This document shows, piece after piece, positions 1 to 7,352 of a stretch of DNA of 64,000 bases. The notes below the pieces were generated by a model. The model ran no database searches and was not told the DNA's origin. It saw only the letters and a list, made by a program, of their open reading frames with translations. This stretch comes from Amycolatopsis granulosa (GTDB lineage: Bacteria; Actinomycetota; Actinomycetes; Mycobacteriales; Pseudonocardiaceae). Each line of letters begins with the position of its first letter. Positions within the stretch are counted from its first letter, which is position 1. The DNA lies in the NCBI RefSeq assembly GCF_011758745.1, contig NZ_JAANOV010000001.1, positions 4,650,001 to 4,714,000 on the forward strand. Direction: 5' to 3'. The position numbers and the translations under genes are program-made.

Positions 1-168
1 CGACTTGCCACACGCGTTCGGGCCGACGATCACGGTGAACGAGCGGTCCGGGATGGCGACCGACAGACCCTCGGCGACCACCCGTCCGTCGTACCCCAGG
101 GTCAGGTCGTCGCCGTGCAGCCGGGTGCTGGTGATCGGCTCGGCGGCGAGATCCACGGTCTGGGCCAT
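1..168 (-). CDS. Siderophore-type ABC transporter ATP-binding protein (N-terminal part only)
   Basis: Only the first 56 codons lie in the window; the gene runs off the left edge. The peptide begins MAQTVDLAAEP, continues with LTLGYDGRVVAEGLSVAIPD, and ends in a Walker A motif (GPNACGKS, residues 49-56). The GYD..VV..LS...P layout before Walker A is typical of FepC/FecE-like ATPases that power ferric-siderophore uptake. A DtxR/IdeR-type iron box starts three bases upstream of the ATG, which supports an iron-transport role. No Shine-Dalgarno is visible, and a TAGCCT hexamer ends 7 nt before the ATG, so the transcript may be leaderless. Family call is confident; siderophore specificity is inferred from the iron box. 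Confidence 0.8.
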   Translation of the reverse strand, partial: MAQTVDLAAEPITSTRLHGDDLTLGYDGRVVAEGLSVAIPDRSFTVIVGPNACGKS

Positions 169-170
169 GG

Positions 171-185
171 AGGTTAGGCTAACCT
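171..185. promoter_or_regulatory. Iron box (DtxR/IdeR/DmdR operator)
   Basis: AGGTTAGGCTAACCT is a near-perfect palindrome matching the core of the actinobacterial iron-box consensus TTAGGTTAGGCTAACCTAA. On the minus strand it contains TAGCCT placed 7 nt before the ATG at 168, where a -10 element of a leaderless promoter would lie, so bound repressor would cover the polymerase site. It is also 43 bp upstream of the divergent GH172 gene, which could share the control. Confidence 0.85.
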
Positions 186-227
186 ACTGAGCTGGCGAAC
201 GATACGCACCGCGCCTACCTTGACAGG

Positions 228-1232
228 GTGTTCGACGTCACGGACCTGACTCGCGTCGCGCCGGTGCTCGACTCGCGCGCCGTCACGTTCGAAAACCCCA
301 CCGGCGAACGGGGCGCGGGTGGCCGGGCCGGCGGCGGACGCAAGGGCGCCCCCAGCCGGGTGATCGAGGGCGGTGAACGGGTCACCCTGGCCGACCTCGC
401 CGGCCCGGGCACCATCCGGCACATCTGGATGACCTTCCCGCCGGACCGGCCGGCCCGGATGCGTGCCGTGCACCTCGAGGTCCGCTACGGCGGCCTGTCG
501 TATCCCAGTGTTTCGGTGCCCTGCCTGGACTTCTTCGGTTCGCCGCACGGCCGCCCGGTCGCCTACGCCAGCGCGTTGACCAGCATGCCCGAAGCCCGCG
601 GGTTCAACAGCTACCTCCCGATGGCCTTCGGTGAGCGCATCCGCATCGACCTGGTCAACGGCAACCCGGACCCGATCGTCCTGTACTTCCAGATCGACTA
701 CACACTCGGCGAATCGGCGTCCGGGCGCCTGCACGTCAGCTTCCGCCGGGAGAACCCGACCGTGTCGAAACGGGATTTCGTGGTGACCGACGGTCTGCAC
801 GGCCCGGGCCGGTTCCTCGGCTGGGTGGGCGGCGTGCGGCCGATCGACGGCGGCCAGTGGTACGGCGAGGGCGAGGTGAAGGTCTACCGCGACGGCGACC
901 GGGAGTTCCCCACGATCTGCGGGACCGGGCTGGAGGACTACGTCGGATCGGCCTGGGGGATGGGGCCGCACGCGGGGTTGTACTCGGGTGCGCCGCTGGA
1001 GGTGCCCGGCCGCGGGCCGATCCCCAGGTTCGTCGGGTTCTACCGCTGGCACGTGCTCGACCCGATCATGTTCAGCACCGACCTGCGGGTGACGCTGCAA
1101 CAGATCGGCGCCGACCGGGGCGGGCTCGTCGAGCGGGTCGACGACTACTGCGCGGCCGCGTTCACCGTGTGCGAGAACGCCCAGCCGGTGCCGCCGGTGG
1201 ACGTCGCCGCGGTCATCGCGGATCTGGAGTGA
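228..1232 (+). CDS. DUF2961 / GH172-family protein
   Basis: A 334-aa cytoplasmic protein with no signal peptide. The early IRHIWMTFP segment (about residues 64-72), followed by RYGG, CLDFFG, FNSYLPMAF and later GTGLEDYVGSAWG (about 227-239), is typical of DUF2961, now family GH172 (difructose dianhydride synthase / alpha-D-arabinofuranosidase fold). Members act on fructosides or arabinofuranosides; the substrate here cannot be read. The GTG start at 228 has no Shine-Dalgarno but lies 6 nt after TACCTT (216-221), a good -10 for a leaderless mRNA. It converges with the next gene, whose stop lies one base away. Confidence 0.8.
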   Translation: MFDVTDLTRVAPVLDSRAVTFENPTGERGAGGRAGGGRKGAPSRVIEGGERVTLADLAGPGTIRHIWMTFPPDRPARMRAVHLEVRYGGLSYPSVSVPCLDFFGSPHGRPVAYASALTSMPEARGFNSYLPMAFGERIRIDLVNGNPDPIVLYFQIDYTLGESASGRLHVSFRRENPTVSKRDFVVTDGLHGPGRFLGWVGGVRPIDGGQWYGEGEVKVYRDGDREFPTICGTGLEDYVGSAWGMGPHAGLYSGAPLEVPGRGPIPRFVGFYRWHVLDPIMFSTDLRVTLQQIGADRGGLVERVDDYCAAAFTVCENAQPVPPVDVAAVIADLE

Positions 1233-1233
1233 C

Positions 1234-1434
1234 CTACCGGGACTGTTCGCCGACCACCACGACCGCGTCGCGCAGCGCCGCGCGCAGCCGGCCGACGTCG
1301 AGCGGTTCGAGCACCGCGGCTTCACCCGGCGGTGCCACCAGGACCACCCGGCCGCTGCTCACCAACACCGTCAGGTCCCGCCGGCGCCCGGCCAGGTCCC
1401 GGCAGCTGATCGACCATTCGTCTCGAGCCGCCAC
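1234..1434 (-). CDS. Small conserved-looking protein, unknown function
   Basis: A 66-aa protein starting at GTG 1434 with a purine-rich GGGAAGG about 8 nt upstream. It begins MAARDEWSISC and contains two short hydrophobic strands (LTVLVSSGRVVLVAPPG, then LRAALRDAVVVVG), consistent with a small mixed alpha/beta cytoplasmic protein. It ends one base from the stop of the converging GH172 gene. Codon use is like its neighbours and a ribosome site is present, so it is called as real, but no domain is recognised. Confidence 0.55.
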   Translation of the reverse strand: MAARDEWSISCRDLAGRRRDLTVLVSSGRVVLVAPPGEAAVLEPLDVGRLRAALRDAVVVVGEQSR

Positions 1435-1565
1435 GTCCGTCGCCTTCCCTCGGTGGTGGTGCGGATGATTAGGGGACGACTCCGGGCGCGGCGTGTGACG
1501 CGGTGGCGCGGAAAAAGTGTCCGCAGTAGCGTCGGGTGACTTGGTTCACTCTGTTGGGAGGGCAC

Positions 1566-2786
1566 ATGTCCGAGCCGAAGCGGATCGTGATCGTCGGGGC
1601 CGGTCTCGCCGGCGCCTCGGCCGCGGCCGCGCTGCGGGACAACGGCTACGACGGCGAAATCGCCGTTCTCGGCGCCGAGGCCCACCGGCCCTACGAGCTG
1701 CCGCCGCTGTCGAAGCGGGTCCTGCTGGGCCAGTCGGACGAGCCGGACTGGGTGCGGGACGCGGACTTCTACCCCGGGCACGACATCGACCTGCGGCTGG
1801 GCACGAGCGCGACACGCGTGGAGCTGGGCGCGCGGGTGGTGCAGGACGCGCGCGGCGGGCGGCACTCCTACGACCGGTTGCTGCTGGCGACCGGTTCGCA
1901 GCCGCGGACACTGCCCGTGCGCGGGGTGGACCTGCCGGGCGTGTACTCACTGCGCACCCTCGATGACGCGCTCGCGCTGCGGTCGGCGTTCGCGGGTTCG
2001 CCACGGGTGGTCGTGGTCGGTACGGGCTGGATCGGGACGGAGGCCGCGGCCGCGGCCCGGCTGCAGGGCGCCGAGGTGACGATGGTCGACGTGCTGCCCG
2101 GCCCGCTGTGGGTGCTCGGGCCGGAGATCAGCGAGGTGTTCGCCGGCCTGCACACCGAGCACGGCGTGCAGTGGCGGCTGGGCAGCGGGATCACCGAGCT
2201 GACCGGCGGTCCGGGCGGGGTCGCCGGGGTGCGGCTGGCCGACGGGAGCGAGCTGCCGGCGGACGTGGTGCTGGTCGCCGTCGGCGCGGTGCCGCGCGTC
2301 GATCTCGCGCACGCGGCGGGACTGGAACTGGCCGACGAGGGCGGGATCGCGGTCGACGCGTCGCTGCGCACGTCGGCGCCGGACGTGTACGCGGCCGGGG
2401 ACATCGCGGCGCAGTGGCACCCCCGTTACGGGCGCCGCGTCCGCGTCGAGCACTGGGCGAACGCGAAGAACCAGGGCGCGCACGTGGCACTGAACCTGGC
2501 CGGCGGCCAGGAGCAGTACACGCGCTCCCCGTACTTCTTCACCGACCAGTACGACCTGGGCTGCGAGTACCGCGGGCTGGCCGACCCGTCCCGCGACGAG
2601 CTGGTGGTCCGCGGTGACCTGGGCAAACGTGAGTTCACCGCGTTCTGGCTGCGCGACGGCCGGGTCCAGGCGGCGATGAACGTGAACATGTGGGACGACG
2701 GCGATGCGCTGCAGGCGCTGGTCGACGGCGAGGCGAGGGTGACGCCGGAGCAGTTGCGCGACTCCGACCTCGCCACGCTCACCTGA
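1566..2786 (+). CDS. FAD/NAD-dependent ferredoxin-reductase-like oxidoreductase
   Basis: A 406-aa flavoprotein. The start is ATG 1566, chosen because GGGAGG lies 5-8 nt before it. The N-terminus has the FAD Rossmann motif (IVIVGAGLAGASAAAALR), followed by RPYELPPLSK, a second NAD-binding motif (VVVGTGWIGTEAAAAARL, about residues 143-160), and the C-terminal FAD motif DVYAAGDIA followed by RVEHWANA and YFFTDQYD. This layout is that of reductases feeding electrons to Rieske-type or [2Fe-2S] ferredoxins (BphA4/PdR/ThcD group). No ferredoxin, P450 or dioxygenase gene is adjacent, so the partner is unknown. A second member of the family lies at 36005-37222. Confidence 0.88.
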   Translation: MSEPKRIVIVGAGLAGASAAAALRDNGYDGEIAVLGAEAHRPYELPPLSKRVLLGQSDEPDWVRDADFYPGHDIDLRLGTSATRVELGARVVQDARGGRHSYDRLLLATGSQPRTLPVRGVDLPGVYSLRTLDDALALRSAFAGSPRVVVVGTGWIGTEAAAAARLQGAEVTMVDVLPGPLWVLGPEISEVFAGLHTEHGVQWRLGSGITELTGGPGGVAGVRLADGSELPADVVLVAVGAVPRVDLAHAAGLELADEGGIAVDASLRTSAPDVYAAGDIAAQWHPRYGRRVRVEHWANAKNQGAHVALNLAGGQEQYTRSPYFFTDQYDLGCEYRGLADPSRDELVVRGDLGKREFTAFWLRDGRVQAAMNVNMWDDGDALQALVDGEARVTPEQLRDSDLATLT

Positions 2787-2815
2787 CGACCGCCGCGAGC
2801 GGCGAACACGCCGCG

Positions 2816-2920
2816 CGGAGCGTGTTGGCCGCTGCGGGAGCCGTGTTTGCTGTTCCGGGCGCCGTGTTGGCCGGTCCGGGCGCGGTGTTGGCTGGCGCGG
2901 GCGGTGAGTTTGCTGGTCCG
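2816..2920. repeat. Five tandem 21-bp degenerate repeats in a non-coding gap
   Basis: Units begin at 2816, 2837, 2858, 2879 and 2900 and share the pattern GGnGCCGTGTTGGCCGGTCCG with substitutions. The block lies in the 363-bp gap between the flavoprotein gene (ends 2786) and the gene starting at 3153. The repeat is a multiple of three, so one frame stays open across it (an AVLAGPG-like repeat), but there is no ribosome site or start in that frame inside the gap, and it overlaps the upstream gene. It is treated as non-coding. Confidence 0.75.
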
Positions 2921-2953
2921 GATGCCGGGCGCGGCCGCGAGCCCGCGTCAGCC

Positions 2954-3025
2954 GCTCACGCGGATGCGGACGACGGAGCTCACGCGAGTGTGGGCGACGC
3001 AGCTCACGTAGGTGTGGGTGAGGTG
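2954..3025. repeat. Three tandem 24-bp repeats
   Basis: Units start at 2954, 2978 and 3002, each beginning GCTCACG and continuing with a G-rich half ending in GACG or GGTG. They follow the 21-bp block after about 30 bases. The rest of the gap up to 3140 shows nothing further that can be named, apart from the -10 element of the next gene. Confidence 0.7.
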
Positions 3026-3152
3026 TGCGTGGCGGCGCGGTAGTGGACGATCACCCACGTGGGGTGCTCGTGGTTCCGCGCCGCGCCACCTGCTCGGCTG
3101 AAACGCGCTCGCGTACCACTCGTTCGGACCAATCTGCCCCTACCCTCTTGTG

Positions 3153-4067
3153 GTGACACACGGAGCGGCCAGGCGGGGCCGCGTCGCCAGTTGCCCGGAT
3201 CCGGCGGCCGGTCCGGTGGCCGCGTTCGCGCATCGGCTGTGGACCCTCAAGCGCGCCGCCGGGGACCCCTCCTACGACCGGATGCGCACCGAACTGGGCG
3301 CGCTCGCGTCGAAGTCGGCGCTGTCGGCGGCCGCGCGCGGTCAGCGCCTGCCCTCGTGGGACACGACGTGGGAGTTCGTGCGCGTCCTCGCGGTCGGCGT
3401 CCTCGGCGAACCCGAGGACGAGGCCCGCGCCTGCTGGCGCGCCGCCTGGGAGCGGGCCCGGGACGGCGAGACGTCACCGGTTCCGGCGCCGCGGCGCGGG
3501 GGACGGGTGGCGGTGCTCGCCGTGGCGGTGGCCGTCGTGCTCGGGCTCGGCGTGGTCACGGCCGTCGCCATGCTCCGCGCGACCGGGCCGTCGGCCACCC
3601 CGCCCGCGCCGACCGGGCCCGCCATGACCGGGCCCGCCATGACCGGGCCCGCCATGACCGGGTCCGTTGTGGCCGACGTGCCGCCGCCGGCGCTCGCCCT
3701 GGCGCCGCTGGTGCCGGGCGACGCGTCGGAGTTCGGCGGCGACGTCACGGTGCCCGACGGCACGCAGGTGCCCGCCGGTGGGCGGTTCGTCAAGACCTGG
3801 GAGTTGCGCAACACGGGCACCGTCCCGTGGGTGGACCGGTCGCTGCGCCGCGAGGGCGCCTTCGGTCCGGGTGACGGGTGCCGGACCCCCGCGGACGTGC
3901 CCGTCCCGGAGACCCGGCCCGGTCAGGTCGTGCGTGTCTCGGTGGAGGTGCGCGCGCCGGACGAGCCCGGGTACTGCCAGGTGTACTTCAAGATGGTCGA
4001 CCGCGCGGGCCGCGTGCTCCTGCCCGGCACCCGGGCGGTCTACTTCTTCGTCCAGGTGGTTGGCTGA
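3153..4067 (+). CDS. HTH - transmembrane - NBR1-Ig-like domain protein
   Basis: A 304-aa three-part protein. Residues about 20-100 (FAHRLWTLKRAAGDPSYDRM..., LPSWDTTWEFVRVL) match the XRE-like region of actinobacterial proteins that test a helix-turn-helix against short sequences. Residues about 113-138 form one membrane segment. A proline-rich linker with three exact 15-bp DNA repeats (3611-3655, encoding GPAMT) follows. Residues about 180-304 match the NBR1-type Ig-like (FW) domain: VPAGGRFVKTWELRNTGTVPW, then GYCQVYFKM. In eukaryotes the FW domain binds autophagy cargo; in bacteria its role is unknown. GTG 3153 is preferred over GTG 3150 because TACCCT (3141-3146) ends 6 nt before it, typical of a leaderless start. 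Confidence 0.75.
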   Translation: MTHGAARRGRVASCPDPAAGPVAAFAHRLWTLKRAAGDPSYDRMRTELGALASKSALSAAARGQRLPSWDTTWEFVRVLAVGVLGEPEDEARACWRAAWERARDGETSPVPAPRRGGRVAVLAVAVAVVLGLGVVTAVAMLRATGPSATPPAPTGPAMTGPAMTGPAMTGSVVADVPPPALALAPLVPGDASEFGGDVTVPDGTQVPAGGRFVKTWELRNTGTVPWVDRSLRREGAFGPGDGCRTPADVPVPETRPGQVVRVSVEVRAPDEPGYCQVYFKMVDRAGRVLLPGTRAVYFFVQVVG

Positions 4068-4220
4068 TTCGGCTACCGGCTCCGGTGGCCAAAGCGCTGA
4101 ACTGCGAGAACATCGGAATTTGGCTACCGGCCAAGCCGTGGTCGTCCGCGAGCTTCCGTCAGTGGTCCAGACCTCTCTAGCGTCGTCGGCACCAGCTCGA
4201 TCCGGCGAAGGAGATCCCCG

Positions 4221-4607
4221 ATGCGGAACTCGATCAGAACCCTGGCGGCCGCGCTGCCCCTCGCGGTGGCCCTCCCGCTGCTCGCGACGCCCACCGCGTC
4301 GGCGGTCACCAACGTGTGCGTCGGCGGCCCGCTCATGGGTGGCCAGACGACCACCATCGGGTTGGCCGCCGACCAGGCCATCGACATCAACGTGCACAAC
4401 CACGACTGGCGCGGTCTGGCGCTCGTCATCCGCGACGTGCGGTGGGGCAACCAGCTGTGGAAGGGCGTCGTCGCGCCCGGCGGCGACCAGAACGTGCACA
4501 CCGACGTCTTCGGTGAGCCGCCGATCGGTTACGAGATCGCGTTCGAGGTGACCTCGAACCTCAGCAACAACTACACCTTCGCCATCTCGTCGACCCGCTG
4601 CTACTGA
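4221..4607 (+). CDS. Small secreted protein, unknown function
   Basis: A 128-aa precursor with a classic Sec signal peptide (two arginines, a hydrophobic core rich in A/L/V, and a predicted cut after ATPTASA at about residue 28). The mature protein of about 100 aa is rich in beta-prone residues, with one Cys near each end (VCVGG and the C-terminal STRCY) that could form a disulfide. GAAGGAGATC lies just upstream of the ATG. It is followed 11 bp later by another small secreted protein, suggesting a two-gene operon. No family recognised. Confidence 0.75.
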   Translation: MRNSIRTLAAALPLAVALPLLATPTASAVTNVCVGGPLMGGQTTTIGLAADQAIDINVHNHDWRGLALVIRDVRWGNQLWKGVVAPGGDQNVHTDVFGEPPIGYEIAFEVTSNLSNNYTFAISSTRCY

Positions 4608-4618
4608 GAGGACCTGGC

Positions 4619-4954
4619 ATGCGCACCCTCCTGCTCGCGGCCGTCGCCGCCACCGCTGCCGCGACCGCCGCCGCACTGCCCGCCGCGGCCGCGGCCACCC
4701 CGGCTCCCGCGGCGCCCGTCGCGGCGGCCAAGGACGTCATCACCACCTGCGGCCCGGGCTACTCGGGCTACATCCGCCGCCCCGCCAAGGACGCGTTGTG
4801 CCTGCGGCCCGGCACCCGCACCTGGAGCAGCTTCCAGGCGTTCGAGTGCCGCGGGAACCTCACCGTCTACTTCGCCAACGGCAGGTGGGTCGAGTGCGGT
4901 TCGGGGATCGACTTCGACTACAACGGCGGGGTCGTCAAGACCGTGGCCCGCTGA
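4619..4954 (+). CDS. Small secreted four-cysteine protein, unknown function
   Basis: A 111-aa precursor with an alanine-rich signal peptide (cleavage about residue 25-37). The mature part has four cysteines (TTCGPG, ALCLRPG, FECRGN, VECGSG), compatible with two disulfides, and aromatic/glycine-rich segments. It is preceded by GAGAGGACC and lies 11 bp after the previous secreted-protein gene. Its last 20 bases overlap the 3' end of the converging exporter gene. No family is recognised. Confidence 0.75.
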   Translation: MRTLLLAAVAATAAATAAALPAAAAATPAPAAPVAAAKDVITTCGPGYSGYIRRPAKDALCLRPGTRTWSSFQAFECRGNLTVYFANGRWVECGSGIDFDYNGGVVKTVAR

Positions 4955-6197
4955 GCGTTCCGGCCCCCGGGGCGACCCGGGGGCCGGGCGACCGGGTCAG
5001 CGTCGCGAACACCAGCAGCGCCACCACCGCGAACGCGGCCATCACCAGCCCCATCGGCACGGCGCTCGCCGCGCCACCGATGCTCACCAGCGGCGTCGCG
5101 AGGCCGCCCACCACGAACTGCATCACCCCGAGCAGCGCCGACGCCGCCCCGGCGTTGTGCGGGTGTTCGGCCAGTGCGAGCGACGACGCGTTCGGCATCA
5201 CCAGCCCGATGCTGGACACCATCACCAGCAGCGGGACCAGCAGCACCCCCAGTGGCAGGCCGGTCAGCGCCGCCACGAGCACCCCGATGCCGCCCACGGC
5301 CGAGGCGCACAGCCCCACCGTCAGCAGCGCCCGCTCCCGGAACCGGCCCACGATCCGCCCGTTGACCTGCCCGGCGATCACGATGCCCAGCCCGTTGGCG
5401 CCGAAGACCAGGCTGTACTCCTGCGGGCTCAGCCCGTAGACCTCCTGCAGCACGAACGACGACGCCGAGATGTAGGCGAACAACCCGGCGAACATCAGCC
5501 CGGCCGACAGCGCGTACCCGATGAACGAGCGGTCCCGCAGCAGCCGCCCGTATCCCCGCAGCGTCCCGCCGATGCGGGCCGGGCGCCGGCGCTCCGCGGG
5601 CAGTGTCTCGGGCAGCGCCAGCGCGGCGGCGAGCAGCAGGGCGGCGCCGAAGAGGGTCAGCACCACGAACACCCCGCGCCACGACGGCAGCCGCAGCACC
5701 TGCCCGCCGATCACCGGCGCCAGGATCGGCCCCAGCCCGCTGACCAGCATCAACATCGAGAAGAACTTCGTCATCGCGGTGCCGGCGAACAGGTCGCGCA
5801 CGCATGCCCGGGCGATCACCATCCCGGCCGCGGCACCCAGCGCCTGCACCGCGCGGCCGGCGATCAGCAGCTCGGCCGACGGGCTCAGCGCGCACAGCAC
5901 CGACGCCACCGCGTACAGCGCGAGTCCGGCCAGCAGCGGGCGGCGGCGGCCGAGCGAGTCCGACAGCGGTCCGGCGACCAGCTGCCCGATCGCCAGGCCG
6001 ATGATGAACGCGGTCAGCGTGAGTTGCAGGGTCGGCGCGGAGCTGTGCAGGTCGTCCGCCATCCGGGGGAGGGCGGGCAGGTACATGTCGATCGACAGGG
6101 GCGCGAACGCGGACAGGCCGCCGAGGATGAGCGCGTAGCGCAGGGTGCCCGGTGTCCGCCTGACCTTCGCCGGTGCCGTGACCGCTGCCGTGCTCAA
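4935..6197 (-). CDS. Bcr/CflA-family drug-resistance MFS exporter
   Basis: A 420-aa, twelve-helix major facilitator. TM1 (ALILGGLSAFAPLSIDMYLPALP) carries the SIDMYLPALP signature of the Bcr/CflA group (bicyclomycin/chloramphenicol efflux), and loop 2-3 has GPLSDSLGRRRPLL (motif A). Start: a TTG at 6197 with GTGGAGG 5 nt upstream is chosen over upstream alternatives; translation then begins MSTAAVTAPAK. The 3' end overlaps the converging secreted-protein gene by 20 bp. An 18-bp perfect palindrome lies 75 bp upstream. The transported drug cannot be predicted. Confidence 0.85.
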   Translation of the reverse strand: MSTAAVTAPAKVRRTPGTLRYALILGGLSAFAPLSIDMYLPALPRMADDLHSSAPTLQLTLTAFIIGLAIGQLVAGPLSDSLGRRRPLLAGLALYAVASVLCALSPSAELLIAGRAVQALGAAAGMVIARACVRDLFAGTAMTKFFSMLMLVSGLGPILAPVIGGQVLRLPSWRGVFVVLTLFGAALLLAAALALPETLPAERRRPARIGGTLRGYGRLLRDRSFIGYALSAGLMFAGLFAYISASSFVLQEVYGLSPQEYSLVFGANGLGIVIAGQVNGRIVGRFRERALLTVGLCASAVGGIGVLVAALTGLPLGVLLVPLLVMVSSIGLVMPNASSLALAEHPHNAGAASALLGVMQFVVGGLATPLVSIGGAASAVPMGLVMAAFAVVALLVFATLTRSPGPRVAPGAGTLSGPRS

Positions 6198-6271
6198 TGC
6201 GCCTCCACTCGACGAGATCAACCCGGCAACTCGAACACCGTCCGGGCCGCCGGAATTCCCCCGTGTGGCCC

Positions 6272-6289
6272 GGACCACCCGGGTGGTCC
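6272..6289. promoter_or_regulatory. Perfect 18-bp palindrome between regulator and exporter genes
   Basis: GGACCACCCGGGTGGTCC is self-complementary. It lies 19 bp after the end of the MerR-clamp gene and 75 bp before the exporter start (both minus strand). It overlaps the right arm of a longer imperfect hairpin (GTCCGGGCC 6240-6248 with GGCCCGGAC 6267-6275). It may be an operator for the exporter, a terminator for the MerR-clamp gene, or both. There is no U-run. Confidence 0.4.
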
Positions 6290-6308
6290 ACAGTGGATGG
6301 TCGTGCGA

Positions 6309-7289
6309 TCAGCGGCTCGCCGGCGAGGAGGCCGGGTCGAGTGCGACGGGCATCACCAGCGTGGTGAACGAGCCCTGGTCGGCCGAGCGCACCCGGGTGA
6401 CCTGCAGCGGCCCGGCGAACTCGAGGAGCACGTCCGGACCGACGCTCGCCTCCAGCGCGGCGCCCAGCACGGCCGGGTCGAACCCGATGCGCAGCTCGCC
6501 GCCCCCGATCGCGGGCAGCGCGGTGCCGCCGGCGGTCAGCCGGTCCGGGCCGAGGAGGAGCTCGGCCGGGCCGGAGCCGGGCAGCGCGTCCCGCAGCGCG
6601 ACGCGGTCGACGACGACCCGCTGGTCCGGGACGGGTAGCGCGTCGAGCAGAGCGCGGTAGGCGGGGAACTCGTCGTCCAGCAGGGTCAGCGGCCGCGACT
6701 CGCCGTGCGCGTGGAGGGCTCCGTCGGCGAGGGTCACCTCGTCGTGGCGCGCGACCCACGGGCCGAGCGCGGCCAGTTCGCGGGCGGGCACCACGAACCG
6801 GCCCGTGCCGCCGTGCGACGGGTGCAGGACGCGCAGCGCGAGCCGGTACCGGTCGGTCGCGACGAGGCGGACCTCGTCGCCGTCGGCCTCGATCAGCACG
6901 AAGTCCAGCGGCGCCCCGGCGGCGGGAGCGACCTGGCGGATCGCGCTCGACAGGTCGAGGCCGGGCAGCCGGACCGGCCCGGGCAGCAGCCGTCCGACCG
7001 CCTCGGTGGCGGCGCGGAAGTCCTCCCGCAGCCGTCGCTGGTGCGCCTGCAGGACCGCGCGCGCTTCCGCCGGCGGCCCGTCGAGCACGGTCGTGACCTG
7101 CGCCAGCGGCAGCCCGGCCGCCCGCAGCTCGCGGAGCCGCACGGCGCGGCCGACCTGGTCCTCCCGGTAGTACCGGTAGCCGGTGACCTCGTCGACCCGC
7201 GCCGGCGTGAGCACCCCGCAGTCGTCGTAGAAGCGCAGCGCGCTCGGCGTGAGCCCGGCGCGCCGGGCGAAGGCGCTGATGGTCAGCAT
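6309..7289 (-). CDS. MerR-type regulator fused to a DnaN-like sliding-clamp domain
   Basis: A 326-aa fusion. Residues 1-70 are a MerR winged helix (MLTISAFARRAGLTPSALRF, then VTGYRYYREDQVGR). Residues about 72-100 are a charged helix like the MerR dimer coiled coil. Residues about 110-317 resemble the beta clamp of DNA polymerase III: ATDRYRLAL (144-152), DDEFPAYRALL (205-215), ELRIGF (265-270), and a C-terminal LVMPV (311-315) where DnaN has MPMRL. Only about two clamp-sized domains fit, against three in DnaN. The ATG at 7289 is 7 nt after a -10 element, so the mRNA is probably leaderless, and a MerR-type operator sits in the promoter. DNA-damage or drug sensing is a guess; the gene is followed by a drug exporter on the same strand. 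Confidence 0.8.
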   Translation of the reverse strand: MLTISAFARRAGLTPSALRFYDDCGVLTPARVDEVTGYRYYREDQVGRAVRLRELRAAGLPLAQVTTVLDGPPAEARAVLQAHQRRLREDFRAATEAVGRLLPGPVRLPGLDLSSAIRQVAPAAGAPLDFVLIEADGDEVRLVATDRYRLALRVLHPSHGGTGRFVVPARELAALGPWVARHDEVTLADGALHAHGESRPLTLLDDEFPAYRALLDALPVPDQRVVVDRVALRDALPGSGPAELLLGPDRLTAGGTALPAIGGGELRIGFDPAVLGAALEASVGPDVLLEFAGPLQVTRVRSADQGSFTTLVMPVALDPASSPASR

Positions 7290-7296
7290 GCCGTCG

Positions 7297-7327
7297 ATTC
7301 TGCGGCTTCGAGCGGGTCGAAGGTCAA
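7297..7327 (-). promoter_or_regulatory. MerR-type promoter with 19-bp spacer and operator
   Basis: On the minus strand TTGACC (7327-7322) and CAGAAT (7302-7297) are separated by 19 bp, the unusually long spacer typical of MerR-controlled promoters. The spacer contains the inverted repeat CTTCGA-N5-TCGAAG (7306-7322), where a MerR dimer would bind and untwist the DNA. The -10 is 7 nt from the ATG of the MerR-clamp gene, pointing to autoregulation. Confidence 0.7.
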
Positions 7328-7352
7328 CGGCCCCGGCGGCGATGTGGCCCGC

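Noticed and set aside
2690..3043. Open frame across the tandem repeats
   Set aside because: Starts inside the flavoprotein gene in another frame with no ribosome site; openness follows from repeat lengths divisible by three.
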